Shown one piece after another: positions 7,780 to 16,103 of a stretch of 64,000 bases of DNA. Position numbers and translations under genes: made by a program. Position 1 is the first letter of the stretch. The number at the start of each line of letters is the position of its first letter. Source of the DNA: JBCAXA01 sp038749025. GTDB taxonomy: Bacteria > Pseudomonadota > Gammaproteobacteria > Steroidobacterales > Woeseiaceae. The notes beneath the pieces are model-generated. The model was not told the DNA's origin and ran no database searches. It saw only the letters and a program-made list of their open reading frames with translations. The stretch covers positions 62,001 to 126,000 of the forward strand of contig JBCDIL010000009.1 of NCBI GenBank assembly GCA_038749025.1, in the 5' to 3' direction.

Positions 7780-8658
7780 GTGGCAGGGCAGCAAAAGGCA
7801 GAGGCCGTAGCGTCTTTGTACGTCGTCGCGACTCCGATCGGGAACTTGGCCGATATGAGCCCGCGCGCGGTACAAACGTTGCGAGATGTTGCGCTGATAG
7901 CGGCTGAGGATACTCGGCACACAGGCCGTTTGCTATCGCATTTCGGGATCAGTACGGCACTAATGGCGCTGCACGATCACAACGAGCAGCGCGTTGTCGA
8001 GCGCGTCATCAATCGACTGCGAGATGGCGATGCGGTCGCGCTCGTTAGTGATGCGGGGACACCGCTGATTAGCGATCCCGGTTACAAGCTCCTGCGGGCA
8101 GCTGTTACCGCCGAGATAGAGGTCCGCACCGTACCAGGACCGAGTGCCGTGACGGCAGCGCTGTCTGTGTCAGGTCTGCCCACCGACCAATTTGTATTCG
8201 CTGGCTTCTTGCCCGCTCGGGACGACGCGCGCCAGCGCTTCATCAAGTCACTGGCGAGTGAGACGCGCACCGTTGTTGTGTTCGAGTCGGTGCATCGAAT
8301 TGAGGCATCGCTGACGGCGTTCTCGCGCTTATTGCCGGCACGTCGACTGACCGTTCATCGAGAACTTACTAAGCAATACGAATCGGCTTACCGCGGCAGT
8401 GCCAGTGAATTGCTCGCGGCGCTCAATGCTGGCGAGTTGGTCGCGAGGGGTGAGTTTGTCTTTGTCATCGCCGCCGCTGCCGACGATGCCGAGGCAGCGA
8501 GCGCCGAGGTCGAGATTACCGCGTTGCTCCGGGTATTGCTGGCGGCGATGCCACTCAAGCAAGCGGTTGCCGAAGCGGTAACGTTGACGGGTCGATCGCG
8601 CAACCAGCTCTATGAGCAAGCCTTGGCTATTAATAACGCCAGCAATCCAGAGCGCTAA
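7780..8658 (+). CDS. rsmI: 16S rRNA (cytidine1402-2'-O)-methyltransferase
   Basis: RsmI uses SAM to 2'-O-methylate C1402 of 16S rRNA, next to the base modified by RsmH, also encoded in this window. The 292-residue product starts at a GTG (7780) and contains the tetrapyrrole-methylase fold signatures LYVVATPIGNLADM, AAEDTRHTGRLL, ALHDHNEQ, ALVSDAGTPLISDPGY and VPGPSAVTAALSVSGLP. It diverges from lpoA and converges on the glycosyltransferase gene with a 4 nt overlap of stops. Confidence 0.95.
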   Translation: MAGQQKAEAVASLYVVATPIGNLADMSPRAVQTLRDVALIAAEDTRHTGRLLSHFGISTALMALHDHNEQRVVERVINRLRDGDAVALVSDAGTPLISDPGYKLLRAAVTAEIEVRTVPGPSAVTAALSVSGLPTDQFVFAGFLPARDDARQRFIKSLASETRTVVVFESVHRIEASLTAFSRLLPARRLTVHRELTKQYESAYRGSASELLAALNAGELVARGEFVFVIAAAADDAEAASAEVEITALLRVLLAAMPLKQAVAEAVTLTGRSRNQLYEQALAINNASNPER

Positions 8659-9698
8659 GCCACCGTCGCCAGTTGTGGCTTTGCAGTCACGGTCTGACCG
8701 TTAACGCAATAAACGAGGTTGCTGAAAAACTGCCCGATTGAATGCCGCCAGCTATGGCCCTCGGCGAAGCGGCGGCAGGCTGCGCGATCGAGTTCGAGCG
8801 CCGCCTGGCAGGCCGTCGCCAAGTCATCGTTCAGTACGCCGGTTACACCCGGCGTAACGACGTCGATCGGGCCAACGACCGGGTACGCGGCAACCGGTAC
8901 GCCGCAGGCCATCGCTTCAAGCATGACCAGGCCGAACGTGTCAGTCACGCTGGGAAACACAAAGGCATCTGCACCCGCTACCAACGAGGCAAGCTCGTCG
9001 CCGAATCGGTACCCGAAAAATTCGGCGCTGGCGTATTGTGCCTCGAGCTTTTCGCGATCCGGTCCATCGCCGATGACAACCTTGCTGCCGGGTAACTCAA
9101 GCCGGAGGAAGGCCTCGATGTTTTTTTCGACAGCAACACGTCCGGTGTAAACCCAAACGGGGCGGGGTAGTTCGTACGGGTACGGTGCATCCGGTTTGAA
9201 CGTTTGTGTGTCGACACCGCGCGTCCATGTAACGATGTTTGTGAAGCCCCGCTTGATAAGTTGCTGCTGCATCGTTGGCGTTGCGACCATGGTTCGACTA
9301 CCGCTACCGTGAAAGCGCCGCAATATGGCGTAGGTCCAGCGCGTTGGAATCGGAAAACGCGCACGGACGTATTCTGGAAACTGGGTGTGGTACGACGTTG
9401 TGAAGGCGAGATTACGATGCCGACAATAACGGCGCGCTGCCATACCGAGTGGCCCTTCGGTCGCGATATGAATGCAGTCCGCTGCGAACTCATCGATCGC
9501 TGCCGCAATGCTACGGCCTTGAAAAAATGCCAAGCGTATCTCCGGGTAACTCGGGCACGGAAATGAGCGCCGGCCTTGCGGGTTAATAACCAAGACATCA
9601 TGCCCTTCGACGACCAGCGTTTCGGCCGCCATCGACAGCGTCCTAACAACACCGTTAATTTGCGGCTTCCAGGCATCTGTAACGATGACTATCTTCAT
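8655..9698 (-). CDS. GT4 family glycosyltransferase, SQD2/MgtA-like (candidate glycolipid or mannosyl transferase)
   Basis: A 347-residue retaining glycosyltransferase of GT-B fold. The N-terminus (VTDAWKPQINGVVRTL), the SYHTQFPEYV segment and the WTRGVDTQTFKP linker are typical of the SQD2/MgtA branch of family GT4, whose members add a sugar to diacylglycerol or to mannose-containing lipids. The C-terminal nucleotide-sugar domain has VYTGRVAVEKN, VIGDGPDREKL and the E-x7-E-like TFGLVMLEAMACGVPV. An AGGATA ribosome-binding site precedes the ATG. It diverges from a PAP2 phosphatase, and a Pho box lies in the shared gap, which suggests a role in membrane lipid remodelling. Sugar and acceptor cannot be read from the sequence. 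Confidence 0.85.
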   Translation of the reverse strand: MKIVIVTDAWKPQINGVVRTLSMAAETLVVEGHDVLVINPQGRRSFPCPSYPEIRLAFFQGRSIAAAIDEFAADCIHIATEGPLGMAARRYCRHRNLAFTTSYHTQFPEYVRARFPIPTRWTYAILRRFHGSGSRTMVATPTMQQQLIKRGFTNIVTWTRGVDTQTFKPDAPYPYELPRPVWVYTGRVAVEKNIEAFLRLELPGSKVVIGDGPDREKLEAQYASAEFFGYRFGDELASLVAGADAFVFPSVTDTFGLVMLEAMACGVPVAAYPVVGPIDVVTPGVTGVLNDDLATACQAALELDRAACRRFAEGHSWRHSIGQFFSNLVYCVNGQTVTAKPQLATVA

Positions 9699-9851
9699 TC
9701 GTTATCCTAGGCGTACAGCGTTGATCGGCATCCGTTGAGCGCGCAGCCTACCAGTACGCTCTGCGATTTCCGAGGGGTTGAACTCGGTGCGATTAACCCT
9801 ATCTAAATCGAGGTTAGGGAAGCTTGTGACGCCGCTAGCGACGTCGCTTCG

Positions 9852-9869
9852 ATGTCACAAAAATGTCAT
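9852..9869 (+). promoter_or_regulatory. Candidate PhoB (Pho) box
   Basis: Two 7 bp direct repeats, ATGTCAC and ATGTCAT, are separated by AAAA (11 bp period). By my alignment 15 of 18 positions match the PhoB consensus CTGTCATAAAACTGTCAT. The repeats point toward the PAP2 phosphatase, whose TTG start is 68 bp downstream. TGCAAT at 9875-9880, just after the box, is a possible -10. The rest of this 239 bp gap shows nothing else clear. Confidence 0.6.
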
Positions 9870-9937
9870 CCGCCTGCAATCGACTTGTAAGCGACGAGTC
9901 GCAGACTTCGCGTCGTTGATAACGCAAGGGCAGTCCA

Positions 9938-10468
9938 TTGATCACGTTAGCGCGCGTCGATGCCGTCGAAAGCCGCCTGTGTTTGAAAATTAACCGGTTC
10001 GGTTCTTTTCGACCCGTGCGGACGTTTTTTGCCATGATCAGCCGAGCCGGCGATTGGCCTTTCTGGGCCCTAACCGGCGTTGTCTTGTTTCTCATGAACG
10101 GCGCCGCCGCATTACTACCGGCTGTGCACATGGTGCTGACCGTTCTGTTCGGGATCGCGCTCTACAAGGGACTGAAGAACAACCTGGTTCGCGAGCGCCC
10201 GTACGTTGCAAATGGCCATATCGTCGCTGGTACGCCAGCCCTTGATCGCTACAGTTTTCCGTCCGGGCATACGCAACAAGCGTTTTGCCTAACAACGCTG
10301 CTGGCAACCTACGCACCCGAGCTGATGCCAGTGATCGTGCCGTTTGCGATTCTTGTGGCGATATCGCGTGTCATTCTGGGCCTGCACTATCCCACCGACG
10401 TCATGGCCGGCGCGGCCCTCGGCTTCACGATTGCGAAGCTGTCATTAGCGATAGGCGCGTTTGTTTAA
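9938..10468 (+). CDS. PAP2 superfamily membrane phosphatase
   Basis: A 176-residue multi-pass membrane protein with all three PAP2 motifs: K80-x6-R87-P88 (in KNNLVRERP), PSGH at 108-111, and S143-R144-x5-H150-x3-D154 (in SRVILGLHYPTD). Relatives dephosphorylate phosphatidate, phosphatidylglycerophosphate or undecaprenyl diphosphate on the periplasmic face. The start is a TTG at 9938 with an AAGGGCAG purine stretch ahead of it; a later Met at residue 33 would cut into the first conserved segment. The Pho box 68 bp upstream and the divergent glycosyltransferase suggest phosphatidate hydrolysis during phosphate stress, but undecaprenyl recycling next to the dcw cluster is also possible. Confidence 0.88.
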   Translation: MITLARVDAVESRLCLKINRFGSFRPVRTFFAMISRAGDWPFWALTGVVLFLMNGAAALLPAVHMVLTVLFGIALYKGLKNNLVRERPYVANGHIVAGTPALDRYSFPSGHTQQAFCLTTLLATYAPELMPVIVPFAILVAISRVILGLHYPTDVMAGAALGFTIAKLSLAIGAFV

Positions 10469-10512
10469 CGCCATTTAGCTAACTCATTCCTTTCCCGGGC
10501 AGCCGTTCGCGC

Positions 10513-10518
10513 TACACT
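10513..10518 (+). promoter_or_regulatory. Candidate -10 box of rnpB
   Basis: TACACT ends 7 nt before the inferred 5' end of the RNase P RNA at 10526, the spacing expected of a -10 element. The -35 region (about 10490) is poor, so assignment rests on the position. Confidence 0.45.
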
Positions 10519-10525
10519 GCTGGCC

Positions 10526-10893
<368 letters not shown>

Positions 10894-11114
10894 TCTCCCC
10901 GTTATCAGGCATCAAACAGCCCGCATTCGTCGGCCGGTGTCGCGTTGTGGGACGACATAATGTCGTCGATCAGCGACTAAATTCTACGTCAGGTTCTCGA
11001 TAGCGCTCATAAGCCTTTGTTTTTGAGCCAAGAGTGTCAAGTTTTCGTCGTTTTTTGGCGCGGAAATCGATGCTGAAAAACACTCAGAAACAATTAGTTA
11101 CAAGCGCACGGGTG
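10894..11114 (+). other. Intergenic region between rnpB and the mra promoter, with a perfect hairpin
   Basis: No gene is visible. The main structure is a perfect inverted repeat, GACGACA (10951-10957) and TGTCGTC (10961-10967), around a TAA loop. No T-run follows, so it may be an RNA processing or protection element rather than an intrinsic terminator for rnpB. Confidence 0.4.
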
Positions 11115-11144
11115 TTGACGCACCCGTTTCCACGCTCGTATAGT
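11115..11144 (+). promoter_or_regulatory. Sigma-70 promoter of the dcw cluster (Pmra)
   Basis: TTGACG (11115-11120) and TATAGT (11139-11144) are separated by 18 bp, a strong sigma-70 match. Transcription would begin near 11151, about 46 nt before the mraZ GTG. The MraZ-type repeats begin inside the -10 box, so repressor binding would occlude the promoter. Confidence 0.75.
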
Positions 11145-11168
11145 GGGACGGCGTGTGACAGAGTGGAG
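11144..11168 (+). promoter_or_regulatory. Candidate MraZ operator: three TGGGN-like repeats at 10 nt period
   Basis: TGGGA (11144), TGTGA (11154) and TGGAG (11164) are spaced exactly 10 nt apart, matching the known MraZ operator design of TGGGN repeats with 5 nt spacers. Only the first is perfect. They lie between the -10 box and the mraZ start, fitting autorepression of the dcw operon. Confidence 0.6.
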
Positions 11169-11196
11169 AAAAGGGTTCTCAAAGACCCTCCCAGCC

Positions 11197-11652
11197 GTGT
11201 TCCGAGGAGCCACAAAAACAACGCTCGACGCCAAGGGCCGGCTGGCCATCCCGACTAAACATCGGGAGAAGCTGCTTGCGCGTTGCAATGGCGATGTTGT
11301 CGTGACGGTCGATCGGCAGCGCTGCCTCCTCATTTATCCCTTGCGTGATTGGGAAGATATCGAACGCGAGCTGAATCGGCTACCGAGTTCGAACGCGAAG
11401 GTCCGGGCCTATCGGCAGATGATGGTGGGCTTCGCAACTGACGTGCCGCTCGACAGCGCTGCCCGTGTCTTGGTCCCCAAAGAGCACCGAGAATTCGCGG
11501 CCATCGAGCGGCAGACGTGGCTGATTGGTCAAGGCACTCGATTCGAACTCTGGGATCAGGCGCGTTGGGATGCCAAGACCAATGGCTGGGTGGACGACAG
11601 CGCCGAGGACGACGGTGAAATGCCGCCGGAACTCGCGGCGATTCCGTGGTGA
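11197..11652 (+). CDS. mraZ: Transcriptional regulator MraZ
   Basis: MraZ is a ring-forming AbrB-like DNA-binding protein that represses the dcw promoter. I chose the GTG at 11197 because it gives the family's standard N-terminus (FRGAT..TLDAKGRLAIPTKHRE) and 151 residues, close to E. coli's 152; earlier in-frame GTGs (11143, 11155) fall within the promoter and operator. Both halves of the tandem DNA-binding fold are present (the second at DVPLDSAARVLVPKEHREFA). No strong Shine-Dalgarno is visible ahead of the GTG. The stop overlaps the rsmH start. Confidence 0.92.
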   Translation: MFRGATKTTLDAKGRLAIPTKHREKLLARCNGDVVVTVDRQRCLLIYPLRDWEDIERELNRLPSSNAKVRAYRQMMVGFATDVPLDSAARVLVPKEHREFAAIERQTWLIGQGTRFELWDQARWDAKTNGWVDDSAEDDGEMPPELAAIPW

Positions 11653-12599
11653 GCGCCGATGTCGAACGTTCCGCTCATCTACCGGTCTTGCCCCGCGAAA
11701 CAATGGCGGCGCTGACCGTTAGAGCCGACGGAAATTACATCGATGCAACGTTCGGGCGCGGCGGCCACGCGGCGCTGATCCTGGCTGCATTAAGTGAACA
11801 AGGGCGGCTGCTGGTCATCGACCGAGACCCGGTAGCCATAGAAACCGCGATGCAGCGCTTTGGCGATGACTCGCGGGTGTTGGTCGAGCACGGGGTGTTT
11901 TCGGACGTGGCGCTGACGGCAGCACAACATGGCATGGATGGGCATGTGCACGGCATTTTGTTTGATTTCGGTGTGTCGTCACCGCAACTGGACGACCCCG
12001 AGCGTGGCTTCAGCTTCCGCACCGATGGGCCGCTCGACATGCGTATGGACCCCACGCGAGGTGATAGCGCCGCCGACTACTTGGCCACCGTAGCTGAGCG
12101 CGACCTTGCCCGCGCGCTGGCCACATTGGGTGAAGAGCGCCATGCACGGCGAATTGCCCGAGCGATTGCAGCCGAGCGCGAACGGGTCCCGTTGACGCGT
12201 ACCGGCCAACTCGCCGAACTGATCCGCAACACCGTCCCATCACGTCCGAATGAGCGGATCGATCCAGCCACGCGCAGCTTCCAAGCTATCCGTATTGTCG
12301 TCAATCGCGAGCTCGCCGAGATCGATGCCGCACTCGCCGCTGCTGTGCCATTGCTGGCGGCAGGCGGTCGAATGGCTGCGATTAGCTTTCACTCGCTCGA
12401 GGATCGGCGCGTCAAACGCTTTATCCGCAACGCGAGCGAAGTCGCCGAGCCTTATCGCGGCTTACCAGATATCCCGCCGGCGTATCGCCCCACGTTACGA
12501 CCCATCGGCAAACTCATTCGTGCCGCTGAGTCAGAGGTGGACGAGAATCCGCGTGCCCGCAGTGCGCGGCTGCGCGTCGCGGAGCGCATGGCTGCATGA
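11646..12599 (+). CDS. rsmH: 16S rRNA (cytosine1402-N4)-methyltransferase
   Basis: RsmH (MraW) N4-methylates C1402 of 16S rRNA with SAM; RsmI, also in this window, adds the 2'-O-methyl to the same nucleotide. The 317-residue product has HLPVLPRET near the start, the SAM-binding DATFGRGGHA and VIDRDP motifs, FDFGVSSPQLDDPERGFSF, and the C-terminal ISFHSLEDRRVKRF. Translation begins at GTG 11646 or the adjacent GTG 11649, either way overlapping the mraZ stop. It overlaps ftsL by 4 nt. Confidence 0.96.
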   Translation: MVSADVERSAHLPVLPRETMAALTVRADGNYIDATFGRGGHAALILAALSEQGRLLVIDRDPVAIETAMQRFGDDSRVLVEHGVFSDVALTAAQHGMDGHVHGILFDFGVSSPQLDDPERGFSFRTDGPLDMRMDPTRGDSAADYLATVAERDLARALATLGEERHARRIARAIAAERERVPLTRTGQLAELIRNTVPSRPNERIDPATRSFQAIRIVVNRELAEIDAALAAAVPLLAAGGRMAAISFHSLEDRRVKRFIRNASEVAEPYRGLPDIPPAYRPTLRPIGKLIRAAESEVDENPRARSARLRVAERMAA

Positions 12600-12883
12600 G
12601 CGATACACGCTACACATCGGGGTGGCTCGTGCTGGCGCTTGCGCTGGCCGTGGTCCTGTCTGCGCTGACGCTGGTCTACACGAAACATGAGGCGCGAAAG
12701 TCGTTTATCGAGCTGCAATCGCTAACGCACGAACGCGACGAACTCAATATCGAGTGGGGTCAACTGACAATCGAGCAGAGTACGTTTTCGTCGCACGGCC
12801 GAGTGGAGCAAGTAGCGATCGATGAGTTGTCTTTGCGTCGCCCGGAACTCGCCGACATCTACGTCGTGGAGGAAGCCGAATGA
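12596..12883 (+). CDS. ftsL: Cell division protein FtsL
   Basis: A 95-residue bitopic membrane protein: a short cytoplasmic start, one transmembrane helix (LVLALALAVVLSALTLVYT), then a periplasmic coiled coil (KSFIELQSLTHERDELNIEWGQL). FtsL forms the FtsQLB subcomplex and activates FtsWI septal synthesis. Sequence conservation in this family is low, so the call also rests on its place between rsmH and ftsI and on the membrane plus coiled-coil layout. It overlaps both neighbours by ATGA. Confidence 0.92.
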   Translation: MSDTRYTSGWLVLALALAVVLSALTLVYTKHEARKSFIELQSLTHERDELNIEWGQLTIEQSTFSSHGRVEQVAIDELSLRRPELADIYVVEEAE

Positions 12884-14607
12884 CCCGACGCAAGCAACGG
12901 CGTGAGGCCAATGCACGACGCTTTCGGCATCGCTCGTTCGTCGTCGTTGGGTTTTTTGTGGTGCTGAGCGCCATGCTCGTTGGGCGGGCTGCACACTTGC
13001 AAGTTCTGCAGCACGATTTCCTTGTCGACGAAGCACGCAAGCGCCACGTACGGCAAATGAAGCTGTCGGCGCACCGTGGACCAATCGTTGATCGAAACAA
13101 TGAGCCAATGGCTGTTTCGACACCGGTTGACAGCGTTTGGGCGAACCCGAAGTTGTTGGGCCCCGCCATCGACGAAGTGCCGACCTTGTCGGCGATGATC
13201 GATGTCGACAGCGATCAGTTGCTGCGGCGAATTTCTCGTTCCGCCGATCGTGAATTCGTTTACCTGCGGCGGCATTTGTCGCCAACTCGGGCTGCCGAAG
13301 TGCGCTCGCTGGGGTTGCCAGGCGTTGAGTTGCAACGTGAGTACCGCCGTTTCTATCCGGCCGGAGAAGTCGTCGGCCACGTCCTCGGCTTTACCAATAT
13401 CGACGATCAGGGGCAGGAGGGGCTTGAGTACGCTTATGACCATTGGTTGGCTGGCCAGCCTGGTGCAAAACGGGTGCTTAAGGACGAGAAAGGCCAGGTC
13501 ATTGACGACGTCGATAGTATTCGTGCGGCTCGCCACGGCAACACACTGACCACCAGTCTTGATCTGCGGCTGCAGTATTTAGCGTATCGGGAATTGAAGC
13601 GGGCCATTGCCGAGCACGATGCCGAATCCGGTTCGGTCGTTGTTCTCGACATCGAGACCGGCGAAGTGCTCGCGATGGTAAACCAACCCAGTTACAACCC
13701 GAACGATCGATCGCAGTTCAACGCGAGCCGTTATCGCAATCGCGCCGTCACCGACATTCTCGAACCGGGCTCGAGTATCAAGCCACTGATTGTTGCCGCC
13801 GCATTGTCGAGCAACCGCTTTGACGCCGAAAGCGTTATCGATACGGCACCAGGCTGGGTGCAGGTTGGTGCCAAGCGTATCGAAGACAAACGTAACCACG
13901 GTCGGTTGACGCTCACCGACATCATTGCACGATCCAGCAACGTCGGTATTACCAAACTAGCTATGCGCCTCGAAGCCAGCGAATTGCACCGAACACTGGT
14001 GCGCTTCGGTCTCGGCGAATTGACGGGTAGTGGTTTCCCCGGTGAATCGTCAGGGCTACTCAGTCACCACACGCATTGGCGAGCGATTAGCCAGGCCACG
14101 CTCGCGTACGGATACGGGGTCTCCGTGACACCGCTGCAGTTAGCGCGCGCCTACGCGGTCATCGGTGCAGGCGGCATCATGCGTCCGGTGTCATTCGTGC
14201 GCCAAGATCAGCCGGTTCCCGGCGATCGTGTCATGGCGGCCGACGATGCCGCTGCGATTCTTGCCATGATGGAGCGCGTTATCGGTCCGGGTGGCACGGG
14301 GACAAAAGCGGGTGTCGCTGGGTATCGGGTTGCCGGCAAAACCGGCACCGCCTGGAAGTTTGCTGCGGGTGGCTACTCGGAGAACAAGTACGTGTCGATT
14401 TTCGCCGGTGTTGCGCCGGTATCGGCACCCAGCCTCGCCGTTGTCGTCATTGTGGACGAACCGAGTCGCGACGACTACTACGGCGGCGATGTAGCCGCGC
14501 CGGTGTTTGCGCGCATCGTCGCGGAATCGTTGCGTTTGTTGGCGATAACGCCAGACGATTTACCCGACGTGGAATCAGGTTACGTCGTGCAGGCGAACGC
14601 ACAATGA
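12880..14607 (+). CDS. ftsI: Septal peptidoglycan transpeptidase PBP3 (FtsI)
   Basis: A 575-residue class B penicillin-binding protein that cross-links septal peptidoglycan with FtsW. It has a basic cytoplasmic start, one membrane anchor (FVVVGFFVVLSAMLVG), a pedestal domain with the RGPIVDRN motif, and a transpeptidase domain with the three active-site motifs: SSIK with nucleophile Ser298, SSN at 352-354 and KTGTA at 487-491. It overlaps ftsL upstream and murE downstream by 4 nt each. Beta-lactams would be expected to acylate Ser298. Confidence 0.97.
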   Translation: MTRRKQRREANARRFRHRSFVVVGFFVVLSAMLVGRAAHLQVLQHDFLVDEARKRHVRQMKLSAHRGPIVDRNNEPMAVSTPVDSVWANPKLLGPAIDEVPTLSAMIDVDSDQLLRRISRSADREFVYLRRHLSPTRAAEVRSLGLPGVELQREYRRFYPAGEVVGHVLGFTNIDDQGQEGLEYAYDHWLAGQPGAKRVLKDEKGQVIDDVDSIRAARHGNTLTTSLDLRLQYLAYRELKRAIAEHDAESGSVVVLDIETGEVLAMVNQPSYNPNDRSQFNASRYRNRAVTDILEPGSSIKPLIVAAALSSNRFDAESVIDTAPGWVQVGAKRIEDKRNHGRLTLTDIIARSSNVGITKLAMRLEASELHRTLVRFGLGELTGSGFPGESSGLLSHHTHWRAISQATLAYGYGVSVTPLQLARAYAVIGAGGIMRPVSFVRQDQPVPGDRVMAADDAAAILAMMERVIGPGGTGTKAGVAGYRVAGKTGTAWKFAAGGYSENKYVSIFAGVAPVSAPSLAVVVIVDEPSRDDYYGGDVAAPVFARIVAESLRLLAITPDDLPDVESGYVVQANAQ

Positions 14608-16103
14608 TGGCGCAACCTATCGCACCAAGTGGCTTGATGCTCGACCAGTTGTTTGCTGGAATCGCGATCGGCACGGTACCGGCGATTCCGGTTGCCGATC
14701 TGACGCTCGATTCGCGTCGTGTGACACCCGGTGCTGTGTTCCTCGCGTGCGCTGGCCACGACAGCCACGGGCTCGATTTCGTTGCCGATGCGATTGCACG
14801 CGGCGCAAGTGCCGTCGCGTATGAGCCGCAGGCAGATGAGTCTACGGCGCTGGCTTTGCCGATTCCTTCACTGAGAATCCCGTCGCTGCGCCCGGCGCTT
14901 GGTCGTCTCGCTCGTCGTTTCTTCGCCGATCCGTCGGCTGCGATCGCGATCACGGGGATCACCGGAACGAACGGTAAAACCACCGTCGCGTGGTTGTTGG
15001 CCAATGCGTATCGGGAGTTGGGTATGCCGGCTGGCTACATCGGTACGCTTGGTACCGGTGTTGATTTGGCCGCTTTGTCGACGACCGATCTAACGACACC
15101 GGATGTGATCGAGCTGACCCGCGTACTTGCTGGGTTTGTACACGATGGTGCCGAGCAAGCCTGTATCGAGGTGTCATCGCATGCCTTGGCGCAAGGACGA
15201 GTCGATGGCCTAAGCATCGACACGGCGGTCCTAACGAATTTCGGCCGCGATCATCTGGATTACCACGGCAGCGAAGCTGCATACCGTGCTGCGAAAGCGT
15301 CGTTGTTTGCCTTGCCGTCGCTACAGACTCGAGTCGTTAACAGCGACGATACGCTCGGTGCTGTCCTTGCTGCGCGCTATCCATCGACTTGGCGCACTAG
15401 TTTTGAGCCCAGCCGGCGCACGGACGAGCGCTCGGTCACTGTCCGACAAATCGAGCAGACAGCGACCGGTATGGTCGCGGAGGTCTGGGTTGGTGGCATG
15501 CCGCTAACACTGCGAACGCCATTGCTCGGTCGCTTCAACATCAGCAACTTACTAAATGCATTGGCTGTGCTGGTCGCCTGCGGAGTCGATCCGAGTGATG
15601 CCGTTGCGGCATTGGCTGGCGCGAGCGCGCCGCCCGGACGGATGCAGCGCGTCGACAGTCGGCACGATATTGGTGTTGTGGTCGATTTCGCCCATACGGC
15701 CGATGCGTTGCGCCTCGCATTGGAGACGTTACGGCCGCATACCGACGGTAAGCTGTGGTGCGTATTTGGGGCCGGCGGCGATCGTGACCGCGGCAAGCGC
15801 GCGCCAATGGCGTACGCCGTAGGCACGCTCGCGGATCGCGTTATCGTTACTAGCGACAACCCTCGGTCAGAGCATCCAGGTGCGATCGTCGAGGAGTTGG
15901 TCGCAGCGCTTCCGGCTACGGTGCACGCCGTTGCGCAGGTCGATCGGCGTATGGCGATCTTTGAGGCGATCCGCGATGCGGCTCCGGGGGATATGGTACT
16001 GATTGCTGGTCGTGGGCATGAGCAACACCAGCGGTTTGCTAACCACAGCATCGATTTCCATGATGCGACCGTCGCCAAGGCGGCGTTGGAGCGGCACCGA
16101 TGA
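14604..16103 (+). CDS. murE: UDP-MurNAc-L-Ala-D-Glu:meso-diaminopimelate ligase
   Basis: MurE adds the third stem-peptide residue in the cytoplasm using ATP. The 499-residue product has the Mur ligase layout: UDP-binding N-domain (LTLDSRRVTPGAVFLA), ATP P-loop TGTNGKTT, central-domain LTNFGRDHLDYHG with the catalytic His/Asp region, and a C-terminal domain with DNPR in TSDNPRSEHP. DNPR marks meso-diaminopimelate specificity, as expected for a Gram-negative. It overlaps ftsI and murF by ATGA, and the start at 14604 is fixed by that coupling. Confidence 0.97.
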   Translation: MMAQPIAPSGLMLDQLFAGIAIGTVPAIPVADLTLDSRRVTPGAVFLACAGHDSHGLDFVADAIARGASAVAYEPQADESTALALPIPSLRIPSLRPALGRLARRFFADPSAAIAITGITGTNGKTTVAWLLANAYRELGMPAGYIGTLGTGVDLAALSTTDLTTPDVIELTRVLAGFVHDGAEQACIEVSSHALAQGRVDGLSIDTAVLTNFGRDHLDYHGSEAAYRAAKASLFALPSLQTRVVNSDDTLGAVLAARYPSTWRTSFEPSRRTDERSVTVRQIEQTATGMVAEVWVGGMPLTLRTPLLGRFNISNLLNALAVLVACGVDPSDAVAALAGASAPPGRMQRVDSRHDIGVVVDFAHTADALRLALETLRPHTDGKLWCVFGAGGDRDRGKRAPMAYAVGTLADRVIVTSDNPRSEHPGAIVEELVAALPATVHAVAQVDRRMAIFEAIRDAAPGDMVLIAGRGHEQHQRFANHSIDFHDATVAKAALERHR

